NCBI GenBank assembly: GCA_032164295.1
Contig: JAJHTX010000012.1
Span: 1,178,001-1,242,000 of the forward strand
Source: Inonotus obliquus
Taxonomy: Eukaryota > Basidiomycota > Agaricomycetes > Hymenochaetales > Hymenochaetaceae
Reading direction: 5' to 3'
Length of the DNA: 64,000 bases
Under the pieces are notes generated by a model. The model was not told where the DNA came from and did not search any database. It saw only the letters and a list, made by a program, of their open reading frames with translations. Below, piece by piece: positions 47,772-59,346 of this stretch. The stretch's first letter is position 1, and every line of letters begins with the position of its first letter. Both the position numbers and the translations under genes were made by a program.

Positions 47772-50700
47772 CTATAGCAAACATTTCCCTAAAACGACTC
47801 CCAAAACAAGTCCAGAGCCACGGCTCTTTCTACCTCAGAGCAGAATTGGTCAGACATTGCGAAGGAAGTAAAGTGAGCTGAGTAATCCACACCTATGTCT
47901 CTTGCATTGAAAACGGCCCGCCGAGCCTCAACGAATTGATCGCCAATATATGGGGAGTCTCAGACAATCTGGCCATGGGACAGTTCAAGTCTTCATCCGG
48001 TTGATCGTCCAAGTTGACGTGCAGCTTAACGAGTTGTAGTTTCTTCCTCTCCTCTTCGAGTGCGCTCGACTCGTCTACCAGATGTATTGTATCAAGGACC
48101 TCGTCGTCGATTTGTGTGCTAGGTTGCACAAGCGGCTCGCCTTCTGCCATCCTTCGTCCTCTACATCGCTTGTCGACTCCTCCACAACGGTACTGATATC
48201 CGACTGATCGACCATTTCGTCGATGCATGGAACTTCTTTGGCTGCTGATTCGATCCCAGATGGGCCATGACAATCCACGACATCCGTGGCAAGAGCCTCC
48301 TCGTCGTCTCGAACGCGAGGATGCCCAACCGGCTCTCCTGTTGCGAGTCCTTCGTTCTCTACATCGCTAGTTGACTCCACATCTTCGCCGCCGTGCGACG
48401 GATCGATAAATCGTCACTGCATGCACTTGCTAGAACCACTGAATCGATTCTGGTTGAGCCAAATCCATCGTCTGGGTCGTCTGTATCTTCTCGCCTTAGT
48501 GCTGAGAACTTTCGCATGATGAGTCGGAGGGAATTACAGGTCGGTGGGCCTGTAATTCCCTCCGACTCGGCACTATCTCCATCAAAGACGCGGTTACGTC
48601 CACCATGTGGGGAGTTGTTGACCTCGTGCCAATCCCCGTCATCATGATCGATCGTGCACTCGCAATAGAGATTTGATTCGACCTCGGGATAAATCTCGGC
48701 TTCTGAATAGCCCATCGCGAAAGCCTCTTCGATCGTAATGACTCTCTGTCTGAACGTCGTATCCGGTTCGCAATCATGCTCGGAAGGCTTCCATGCAACA
48801 GGGCCCGTTGTGAACAGGCTCTCTACATCCAACTCGGTGCCCAGCAGTTGTGCATACGCTTCCGGTGCATAGCGGAGGACGTAAACTACGAATTCCTTAG
48901 GGATCCTCAATACCTTTGTGCGGCGACACTGTACCTCCACACGAAGGTCTTCAGGTCTCCTACCCTCTTTTATGGGGGAGTAGACGTAGTTGGGGGTCCG
49001 GTACCCACAATGGAAATCCGAATAAGAAGTTCTCACAACATTTCCTTGCCTATTCTTTCCCGCGGGTAATGGAAAGATACCGGCACTCGAGAACGCCGTT
49101 CCACGCTCTACTTTGTTGAATAGTGTCCACCAACTAGGGTAATATACCATATCCGTATAAGCCACATCGGCACATGAGCACGAATGTTTGTTACACTGGA
49201 TATCAATCACTTATGGTATCACCATGATCAGGAAGAGAAAGTTGATGAAACTCACGTAATAGGCATTCTCGCAAGAATTGCGAGGAGGAGAATGAGAGTT
49301 ATTGTACATTTCTTGTCTTGGAATCAAATTTCCTCTCTTCCTTTCTTCGAACTCTGAAAAGCCGTCCGAATGTCCGAATGCTGTCTGGGAAATAGCGTCA
49401 AGCATCATGCTGCATCTATATGTATCGTGCGCCAGGAAAAAATCGATATACTTCCAGGCCTTCGCTCGCAGTGCGGACTCGGACCTGCGTCTAACCATGA
49501 GTAATTTCCCTGTAGCTAATCGGACGACTCACGAGTCGACGAAGCGTACCAGTTCGCCGTACATACGTCTCTCGTCTTCATCCGGGGTACAACCGAATAC
49601 CAATGAATGCCTATAGTTCCGCAATACTGCCCTGATTGGGCACGAAAGGGTACGCAGGAGTGGCTGCAAGATCTGGCACGGATATCTGACTTGCAGCGCT
49701 CCCATCGTAGGCACGGTGCAGCCACTTTCTCTAATATTCCGAATAATGTTCTCCTCAATTATGAGTGATTTCGCGTAATATTTATCCATGTCCGTGGGTA
49801 AGCCCTCCTTCCCGAGCGATCTATACGGTTCTGCGTCGAGTATGTGAGGTATCCTATGCGCGTTTCTATGCACTAGACGTTCTTAGCATAGCCCAGCAGT
49901 TCTCTTCCATAAGTCCGCTTACTGGAAAAGCCAGTCACTTATTATGACTGGTAATCGGGCACCCATCACTGGGATGCCAGCGAAAACGGAGATTAGCTTC
50001 TCACATTCCTCCCATTCGAAGTAACTCGGAGATTGTACAACTGTTTCAAGCACCGACTCATATAGTGGAAGCTCTACAGGCATGACGACAGAACTAACGC
50101 AAGATCTAATAGCTCTCATAACGAGGAACGCTCGATCGTAATTCCTTCATGGATAAGAATGTAAGGACGTGCATTGCCATAATGCATACATGGCAGTATG
50201 TGACGTACCAAAGATATTCCGAGATCCGTTCCCATGCGGTGCGCCGCTCTGAGTAACCATGTCCATAAACATTACTCAGCTGCGATAGGCCGACCCACTC
50301 CTTCAGCTGTGCATTGAGATTCTCATCGTCCAAAGATACAAGCGCTTTTCTCGAACTATTGAGGAGCGCCTCCTTGATGTCAGGTCCACTAAAGCGAAAA
50401 CGCTGATATACGTCTGCCAGGTCCGAGATGGCTTTGCTTGCTCGGTGAGCCTTCAAAATGGCCCGAAGTTCGCCATCGGAAGCCGACAGGTCGAGGACGG
50501 AGTCTACAGCTTGCTTCTGCGTGGACCACTGTTCGGATCTTCAAACGGAGCATGAGCGATAAGAAAGGCAATTGAGGCTCAGAACGCACCGGACATAGTT
50601 GACCAAACGCCTGCAGTCTTTACTGACCCTCCAAGTAAGCTTCTTCAGGTTAGCCGGCGACCTGGTCACAACTTTATCGCCCTGGCCGAATTGATGTCGA

Positions 50701-51766
50701 AATTGACAGTCAATGCAAATACAGTCCTTATCATGCCAAGTGGTAATAGCCAGGGCCTCCGCGCGTTTGCACCTTATCCGCTCTGCAGTGATGAGCGGTC
50801 CCCTCCCCATCCTCACCGCAACCTTACCAAGACTGAGCTCGAGATAGCGTCCAAGGTAAATAAGTAGATTATCTACTGCGCGACCTGGACTAGTCTGGTC
50901 ATCCGCGGTAGAGTCGGAGTCCGTCACGGAGCAAGTGTGGGCATGGGGCGTCTGATGGCAAGTCGGAAGAGATCTGGCTTGGTCCATCGTGCAGGTCGTG
51001 AAGGTTGCGGTGTGTCGCCCTGAGGTAACACGTCTTTGCTCCTGCCGCCATTCACCGACCCTATTCCTCAGTAGTGCACTGAAATTCTCTCCATCCAAAG
51101 CCTGAAACGCTCTTCGTGAACTACTAAGTAGCGCCAAAGTTGAGACCACGGCCACGGATGCGAAAACGCTCATACACTTCAACCAATTCCGAGATGGCTT
51201 CTCTTGCTCCATGTGCTTTCAAGCTGTCCCTGATTTCGTCATCAAGGATCGACAAATCGTGGACCGAGTCTACAGCTTGTTTCTGCGATGAACACTGTTC
51301 GGATCTTTGAACAGAACGTGAGCAATAGAGAAAGGCAGTAGAGGCACAGGACACACCTGACGTATTTGACCAGACGCCTGCAGTCTTCACTCATCCCTTC
51401 AATAAGCTTCTTCAGCATAGCCGGCGAATTTTCTACAGTTTTACCGCCATTCGGACCGAATCCGAATCGATTTCGAAGTTGACAGCTGGGACAAACACAG
51501 TCGTTTTCATGCGTACTGGTAATCGACAGGAATATTGCCGCACGTTGACGCAGTATTCGTTCTGCAGTGACCTGAGGTCCCCTCCCAATCTTAACCTCAA
51601 CCTTGCCTATACCGAGCTCGAGGTGGCGTCCAAGGTAAACAAGCAGGTTATCTACTGCGCGGCCTGGACCGGTCTGGTCATCGGCGGTCGAGTTCATGTC
51701 TGAAACGGAGCAAGTACGGGCATGAAGGGTCTGATGGAGAGTGGGAGGAGGGTCGGCTTGGTCCAT
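47772..51766 (-). pseudogene. Orphan tandem family, copy D (duplicated N-terminal modules, frameshifted)
   Basis: Starts MDQADPPPTLHQTLHARTCS at 51766. As in copy B, modules 1 and 2 are duplicated: HENDCVCPSC in the first and HDKDCICIDC in the second. A +1 insertion near 51135 (CTCAAC then TTTGGCGCTA, against GAGGCGCTT in copy B) brings a TAG in frame and breaks the first pair. The second module keeps its own ATG (50987), so a shorter protein could start there. The middle blocks (SYFEWEECEKLI, MPTMGALQVRYP-like, ELVRFVDS, AWKYIDFFLAHDTYRCSMML) and the C-terminal domain (CSCADVAYT to CECTIDHDDGDWHE) are good. The acidic tail is broken by frameshifts near 48400 and 48150. The membrane end LVLGVVLGKCLL, stop 47772, persists. 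I read it as a recent pseudogene, unless the indels are sequencing errors. Confidence 0.7.
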
Positions 51767-52374
51767 CGTGCAGGTCTGTCGCAGAGGTATCCGTCAAGAG
51801 GTGCATCCTGTGCCATGATCCTTGTAAGAAAAGACGGCGTGTATGGCGATACACTCTGGCTGTTCTATAAGCGATGAACATCACCACATGGATAGTCCAA
51901 GTAAGCAAAGAAGCTATCGACCATGGGAATCCGCAGCGGGCGGTGTCCCAGGTAAACAAGACCTCTTTGTTTGGATTCGGCATAGGTAAATTACAAACTC
52001 GACATATGCGTCTGGTATGGCCTTGGGGTAACAGAACTCAAGCAGAGCGCAGTCTAGCGCCAAGTTGGTTTTGCCATTGATAAAGAGCGACTCTAGGGGT
52101 CCAAATCGCAGACTCGAGTTATCGAGATGATGGAACATATTGACAAGAGAAATACAACTTCAGCACTTGTTGGTCGAGGAAGGAGAAAAGAAGTATAATT
52201 ACATAATTTCTAATCATGAGCAGTTACCTAATCAAGCGATGACAAATAAATTATGATACAAAGACAAAGAGGAGAATTCTCGAAGAGTGGAAGAGAGATT
52301 TCAACAGCAATGCCACACACAAGGGCTTCCACAAAGTATTCAAATAGTGGACCCGTAATATGCCGTGCCCGCTC
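51767..52374. other. Intergenic between copies D and E
   Basis: Contains the copy D leader and its shared motif (51876-51891). AT-rich and otherwise without recognisable features. Confidence 0.5.
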
Positions 52375-55300
52375 CTACAGCAGATACTTCCCTAGAACGA
52401 CTCCCAGAAAAAGCAAGATTATTACCTGAAGAACAGAAAGGTTTGAGTGCAACGGAGCCAGGTATCTGCCTATTTCAGAGCAAATCTGGTCAGACATTGC
52501 GAAGGAAATACGTGGGTTGAGTAAGTCATACCTTTGTCTCTTGTATTGAAAGCAGCAGGCTGGCTGCTTGGCGTGGAAGGATTCTCTGCCAATTCGGCTA
52601 TGGGTAAGTCCAAGTGTCTGGCCAATCGACCAAGGACGTGAGGCTGACTCGGGATTGCACTTGGTTCCCCCTCCTCTTCAAACGTGCTCGCTTCATTTTC
52701 CGAATGCATCGAATCAAGGGACCCATCACCGATTTGTGCACCGGTTCGCATCACTGGTCCTCCTGTAATTCCGTCGTCCTCTGCGTCACTTGTTGACACC
52801 TCCATAGAGGCAATAATGTCCGGCTGATTGACCACTTCGTCAATGCGTGGAACGTATTTGGTAGCTGACTCAATTCCGAATGGGCCATAATAATCCACTA
52901 CGTCGTCCATACCAAGGGCCGCATCGTCTTGTACGCCAGGCTGCCCAACTGCTTCTCCTCTTGCGGGTCCTTCGTTCTCTACATCGCTCGTTGACTCCTC
53001 CACAACTTCGACGACGTCCGACGGATCAACAACTTCGTCAGTGCGTGCATCTTCTCGAACCACTGAATCGATTCTGGAAGGGCCAATGCCATCATCTGGG
53101 TTGTCTGTATCCCCTTGCCCTGGTGATTCCGAGTCCATATACGATTGCCGAGAACCTTTGCACGATAAGTCACTGTAAGTCTCCTCCGATCCGGTACCGT
53201 CTCCAAATACGTGGCCGTACCAGCCCTCGTCATCATCATTACCGATCGTGCACTCACAGTGAAGTTCTGATTCGCTTTCAGGATAAATTTCCGCTTCTGA
53301 ATAGTCCATCTCGAAAGCCTCCTCAATCGCAATAACCTTCGCTCGGAATCTTGGATTTGGTGTGCATTCCCGCTGCGAAGGCTTCCACGCAAAAGGACCT
53401 GTTGTGAAGAGGCTTTCCATGTCCGTGCCTAGTAGCTGTGCATACGCTCCAGGTGCATAGCGGAGGACGTAAACTCTGAGTTCCTAAGGGATCCTCAACA
53501 CTTTTGTGCGGCGACACTGTAGCTCCACACGAAGGTCTTCAGGTCTCGTGCCCTCCTTAATGGAGGAATAGGCGTGCTCGGAGTACACGTTCCCACACCG
53601 AAAAACCAGATAATAAACGTCCACGAGATAGGTTTGGTTTCCTTGTCTATCCTTCCCCGCAGGCAGTGGAAAATAATCAGCATTTGAGAACACCTCTCCG
53701 CGTTGTACTTTGTTTTCCATAACCCAGCCATCGGGGTGTCCCATCTTTTCGGTATAAACCGCCTTGGCACATGAGCACAGATACCCATCACACTGAATAT
53801 TAATCAGGTCTGGCATCGACGGAATGTAAAATTGAGTTAAGACTCACGTAGACTGCATTGCTGTTCGAATCGTAATGATGAAGAAAACACTCCATATCCT
53901 GTCCTCGCGTTGGAATCAAAGCCTTTTTCTTTCTTTCTCCGAACTCTGAAAAGCCATCCGAATGTCCAAATGCCGTCTCGGAAATAGCGTCAAGCATCAT
54001 GTCACACCGATATATATCGTGCGCTAGAAAATAATCTATGTACTTCCAGGTCTTTGCTTGCAGTACAGGGTCGCACCTATGCCTAATTGTGAGTAACATC
54101 CCTGCTGTTGAGTATGATACTCACGAGTCGATGGAGCGGACCAGTTTGCCGTACATACGCCTCTCGCCTTCATTCGGGGTGCAACCGAATACCAACGGAT
54201 GGTTATGGCCCCGCAATACTGTCCTGGCCGAGCATGAGGGGGTACGCAGGAGTGGTTGCAAAGTCCGACATGGATATTCGACTTGCAGCGCTCCCTTAGT
54301 AGGAACGGTGTAGCCACTTCTTCTAATATTCCGAATAACGTTCTCCTCAAAAAAGAGTGATTTCGCGTAATATTTGCCCGTGTCCATGGGTAAACCCTCC
54401 TTCCCCAGAGTTCTATACGGTTCTGCATCGAGTATGTGAGGCATCCTATGCACGTTTCTATGTACGAGACGTTCTTAGCATAGCCTAGCAGATCTCATTC
54501 ATAATTCCACTTACTGGAATAGCCAGTCGCTTATGTCTGCTAACCGGGTGCGCATCATTTGGAGGCAAACGAAGATTAACTTCTCACATTCTTCCCATTC
54601 GAAGTAACTCGGTGATTTTACAACAACTCCAAGCACAGACGTCCATAGTTGGAAATCTATCGCAATGGTGAAAATGCTAACGCATGATCTAATAGCTCTC
54701 ATGACGAGGAACGCCCGATCACAATCCCTTCAAGGATAAATAGAGTAAGTGCGTGCAAAGTTATGATACATACATGGTAGCAAGTGGCGTACCAAAGATA
54801 TCCAGAGATCCGCTCCCATGCGGCGTGTACTTCGGGGTGTACCTCTAAGAGACGTCGGAAATGGCACTGCTGCCATAGACTGGCCCACTCCTTTAGCTGT
54901 GTATTGAGATTCACATCGTCCAGAGATACAAGCGCTTTTCTCGAACTATTGAGGAGCACTTCCTTGATGTCAGGGCCACTAAAGCGAAAGTGTCGATATA
55001 TGTCGGCTAGCTCCGCGATAGTTTCGCTTGCTCGATGTGCCTTCAAAATGGCCCGAAGTTCACCATCGGAAGCTGACAAATCGATGACAGAGTCTACAGC
55101 CTGCTTCTGCGTCAAGCAGTGTTCGGATCTTTGAGCAGAGCGTAAACGATAGGGAAAAGAAGTAGAGATCCAAGGACGCACCGAACATAGTTGACCAAAC
55201 GTCTGCAATCTGTCTTAACCCCTCGAGTAAGCTTCTTCAGCTTAGCCGGTGACCTGTTCACGACTTTATCACTACAAGGACGGAATCCGAATCGGTTTCG

Positions 55301-55579
55301 AAGTTCGCAGTCAAGGCAATGACAATACTTGTCATGCCAATTAGTTATAGCAAGAATCTCCGCACGCTGACGCAGTATCCGCTCTGCGGTGACGGGCGGT
55401 CCTTTCCCCATCTTCATCGCAACCTTCCCCAGAGCAAACTCGAGGCGGACTCCAAAGTAGACGAACAGGTTGTCGAGTGTGCGGCCTGGACCAGTCTGGT
55501 CGTCCGCGGTAGAGTTGGAGTCCGTAACGGAGCAAGTGTGGGCATGCTGGCGAGCGGGAAGGGATGAAGCCAGGTCCAT
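52375..55579 (-). pseudogene. Orphan tandem family, copy E (single nonsense codon)
   Basis: Starts MDLASSLPARQHAHTCSVTD at 55579. All family blocks are present: HDKYCHCLDC, QKQAVDSVIDLSASDGELRA, WERISGYLWYAT, SYFEWEECEKLI, MPHILDAEPYRTLG to KLVRSIDS, and AWKYIDYFLAHDIYRCDMML, then CDGYLCSCAKAVY onward. In the last large exon the family IPKEF reads IP-stop: TAG at 53484-53486 where others have AAG. After it the same frame continues undisturbed through YAPGAYAQLLGTDMESLFTT, the acidic tail and the final membrane exon VLQVIILLFLGVVLGKYLL to TAG 52375-52377. One base change thus separates it from an intact gene. It may be a very young pseudogene, a read-through case, a polymorphism or a sequence error. 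Confidence 0.75.
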
Positions 55580-56221
55580 TGTGCAGGTCGCAGCAGAGAT
55601 GTGGGTCGAGGGGAGGATGCCACTCCATGATACTTATAAGTATTTTATTGTAAAGCACACTTGCTGTTCATAATGGTGAATATCACCACGAGGATGGTGC
55701 TATTGAACAAAGATAGCTATTGAACATCGGAAGTTTGGCACTTCGACAGTGTATAACTTGTAGGACGACACGCTTTCATCATTTTGTTCGTCCGGAAACC
55801 GTCTCTACAAATGTAGGATACCAGTGTAGTCCGCACGAGAGTGGCTTGGGGTGTAGCACGGCCTGTGGTGAAACCAGGCTTTGCCACTTGAAATGAAAGA
55901 CTCAGCACGAGGAAGGAGGAAGGAATGAGGGCAGATCAGAGTGATCAGAGTCCGCAGCTGCTTTGTGTATAGCCACATGCTGACTAAGCTTGTACTTCCT
56001 AAAAGTAGGAGGACCTCAGTACAAACGTACGTATGCAAAATAGTCTGCGAAGGACCAATAACTCGAATAGAAAAGTGAAAACTACGACAGACTCAGAGCA
56101 GGCTGAATCGAATTTCACAACGTTAATTCACACATACATACAGTAGACTATGTACAGTCAAACCTGTCTATAAGCATTGACCTTGGTGGACAGGTTATGC
56201 TTTTCCACGTCTGATACCGCA
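55580..56221. other. Intergenic between copies E and F, with a transposon-like terminus
   Basis: Holds the copy E leader and shared motif. The stretch 55720-56130 is related to 57100-57560 beyond copy F (GTGTATAACTT/GTGCATCAAG..ACGACACGCTTTCA and GTATAGCCACATGCT are shared). At 56155 TACAGTCAAACCTGTCTATA resembles the terminal repeat of pogo/Tigger-type transposons, with a partial inverse (GGACAGGTT) close by, next to the point where copy F ends. Confidence 0.45.
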
Positions 56222-56953
56222 TTAGTCACGACACTGCTGCCATCTATTGACCCACTCCTTTAGCTGTGCGTTGAGTTTCTCATCGTCCAAAGACACAAGC
56301 GCTCTTCTCGAACTGTTGAGAAGTGCTTCCTTCATGTCAGGGCCACTAAAGCGAAAATGTCGATATATGCCGGCCAGGTTCGAGATAGCTTCACTCGCCC
56401 GATGTGCTTTCAGTATGGCCCGAAGTTCATCATCGGAAGCCGACAGGTCGAGGACGGAGTCTACTGCTTGCTTCTGCGTGGACCATTGTTCGGATCTTCG
56501 AACAAAGCGTGAGCGATAAGAAGTGTAGTAGAGGATCAGAACGCACCGGACATAGTTGATCAAACGTCTGCAGTCTGTATTGACGCCTCGAGCAAGCTTC
56601 TTCAGCTTAGCCGGCGACCTGTTCACGACAGTACCAGTACCCGGATGCAATCCAAATCGATCCCGAAGACGACAGTCAAGGCAATGACAGTACTCATCAT
56701 GCCAACTGGTCATAGCAAGAATCTCCGCACGCTGGCGCAGTATCCGCTCTGCAGTGACAAGAGGTCCTCTTCCCATCTTCACCGCAACCTTTCCTAGAGT
56801 GACCTCAAGGTGACGACCAAGGTAGACAAGGGCATTATCGACTAAACGACCCGGGCCAGTCTGGTCGTCCGCGGTAGAGTTGGAGTCCGTAACGGAGCAT
56901 GTGCGGGCAGAGGAAGGCCGGTGGTGAGTGGGAAAGGATCCGGTTTGGTCCAT
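56222..56953 (-). pseudogene. Orphan tandem family, copy F (N-terminal modules only)
   Basis: Starts MDQTGSFPTHHRPSSARTCS at 56953 (in-frame ATG at 56998 as alternative). Module 1 with HDEYCHCLDC is followed by a 51-nt intron, then module 2, EQWSTQKQAVDSVLDLSASD to SLDDEKLNAQLKEWV. It ends WQQCRD with a stop at 56222. The homology breaks here and no later exon follows. The short frame has no internal stops, so a small protein of about 225 residues could be made. I call it truncated because the other five copies continue. Confidence 0.65.
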
Positions 56954-57621
56954 TATGCAGGTCGCAGAGATGTGGGTCGAAGGATGCATCCTGACCATGA
57001 ATCATATAAGAAAGGTGTAGTGTGCGGCGATGCTCACTCATAAGTGAGGAGCATCACCACGAGAACGGTCCTAGTAAGCAAAAGTAGCCCGTGAACTTTG
57101 GAAGTTTGATACTTTGGCAGTGCATCAAGACGACACGCTTTCACTGGTATTAATATTGTTCGCCCAGAATCTGTCCATACAAACGCAGAAGATCGGGATA
57201 GTCTGCACAGGATTTATGAACTTGAATGAAGCACAACCTATGGTGAAATCAGGCTTTTCCACTTGTCAGGACTCCGATTGAAAGAAAGAAAGAAATGAAG
57301 ATGTGATGAGCGCTTTGTGTATAGCCACATGCTATCGTAAGCTCCAACTTCGAATCGGAAAAAAACTGTGAAAGGAGTTGGGTTTAGGATATCATTAACA
57401 ACAATTAATTTCTCAATCAGTACAAAAAGCCAGCATGCATATGCACGAGTTCAAAACAGCCCACGAAGGACCAATAACATCAAAAAATTCGAACAAACAA
57501 AGTGAAAACCACGACAGAATCAGAGTAGTCTGAATCGAGTTTCACAACAATAACGCACACATAAAGCGTACACATGAAAAGTTGCGAGCCGCGAATTGCA
57601 CTGAAGGGTGCACCAGTTTAG
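56954..57621. other. Intergenic between copy F and small membrane-protein gene
   Basis: Contains the copy F leader, the shared motif (57049-57064) and a segment related to 55720-56130. No gene recognised. Confidence 0.5.
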
Positions 57622-57967
57622 CTAGTGCGATGTGTGAAGAGCTCTTCTCCAACCCAATATCATCCCCAGGACTAGGAAGCTCCACGCAAACACAGAAATC
57701 CCAAATGCGATTTTCTGGTTGGCGCCACCTAATTGCAGACGCAAGTACTGCTTATACGGTGTATCCCAAGAACAGCGACGTACTTATCATCGCAACAGGA
57801 AGGAGAAAAAGCATACAAAGCACCCAAACCAGTACACCCAATCCTTGAGACGAGTCCCAAACGCTCCATCTACTACTCTCTGCAATGAATCGGTCGCGTC
57901 TTCGAGTTTGTAGTCCAGAGCGTGCATTTCTGGTACGTCTCTCGATGGCGTTTAACATCGGACCCAT
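57622..57967 (-). CDS. Small putative tail-anchored protein
   Basis: Unknown function. Two exons: 57967 to about 57834 (MGPMLNAIERRTRN to WDSSQGLG) and about 57722 to 57622. They are joined over an intron with GTGTAC and ATTAG borders to give GANQKIAFGISVFAWSFLVL, GMILGWRRALHTSH, stop 57622-57624. The predicted product is about 78 residues: a basic N-terminus, one membrane helix near the C-terminus and a basic end. The order of a hydrophilic exon, a small intron and a membrane exon resembles the last exon of family copies C and E (KIAxxIS..GMxLG), so it may be a detached relative of that anchor. A decayed copy lies at 36966-37160. A 46-codon frame at 57787-57927 in another phase is the rival reading. 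Confidence 0.45.
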
Positions 57968-59346
57968 CTAGAGTCGATCGAGGAGGATTAAAATACTCAG
58001 ACCTTAGCCCGCTCGCAAAGGAAGATGAGTATCACCAGAGGTGAGGCATCTGTGAGTAGCGAGCATCGCGGCTTTGAATCTGTCGTGGTGGTTTGTGAAT
58101 GACTAGGAATCTGACTTGGACGGGGACGATCATCTATCTTGCAGATGGGAAAGAGATGCTAATTATAGTAGTAAGAAAAATTCTTTCCTATTTCGAGAGA
58201 TCGGTGCGTTCTGCTTTACTTGAGTTTGATTTTTAAACCTGCCAGTGGCGCAGTAATACTATCTACGATGTACAAAGACCCAAAAGAAAGAGACTCGACC
58301 TCTCTATACTACAAAAATGATATTGATTTGCAGAGAATGGCAATGAAAAGACGCTGTGCGAATGAATGTGCAGGATGAAGTCAATCGACAATATGAACTT
58401 GAACGGGATGATGATGCTACACGAACTGAAACCTAAAGAGTAAACGCGGAATACTATGTATGATGGATCAAACGCTGGATGTCAGTGGTGTGCATAGCGA
58501 TTATTCTTTACTTCGAGACTACTACTGCTCTACCCTATGGGTGATACGTAAAAAGCGATCGGATGAACGTGAAAGCAATGGGGCTTCAATGGAGAAAAAA
58601 GTGGTCAACTATTCGTGCGGTGAATCTGTTCTCTGTAATATGAATGTTTCGTGATGATGATGTTCCAAGAATTAATGTCGAGTGACAATGAACAATTGCA
58701 GATATTGATGTCGACAGGAAACGTAAACGGCAGGTGAGTGAATGGATGAATGAATGGGTTGGACGTGATCAAAGCAGGAATCAACAACGGTAACGATAAC
58801 AATGATGATAATGATGACGGGTAAGAGGATTATAAGAATGAAAAGCGTACGAATGCTAATTGATAGTGGTTACTGATATGCATGAAAGTCAATGTAAGGA
58901 TGGAAAGTGTCTTGAACTGGATTGGATTAATTGCATCAATGGTTAAGGGCGCAACCCGCGTTGCAAAAAGTGAAGAGTCGAAAAGAAGTGTATGACGACA
59001 ATAAGGATATTAAGCAAAGAGTGAAATTAAAAATAAGGATAGAGTAAGATAAGAGAATATGCTTGTGAAATGGTAAGTTAAGGTGGCCTTATCATGCAAC
59101 GAGCGATTTTGAATGGGCAGTCAAGAAATGTGACCAGAGGGTTGGCTCACGGCTATCCGAAGACCTGGTGGCCAGAGCGAATGACCGCGTTCGGGTGAAA
59201 GCAGGACCTGAAGAGAGACGCAACCGTATACTCGCCTATACTCTCCTCATTGCTTAGTCGTGCCACTGCTCAAAGGAGTTTGGATGACAGACGCGTGAAA
59301 GAAACAAAGGCGGTGAAAGCCCAAGTGGCTCAGTTTCTTTTACACG
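57968..59346. other. Intergenic, about 1.4 kb
   Basis: AT-rich, with a short ATGATGATA-type run near 58800. No gene, RNA or mobile element recognised. Confidence 0.55.
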
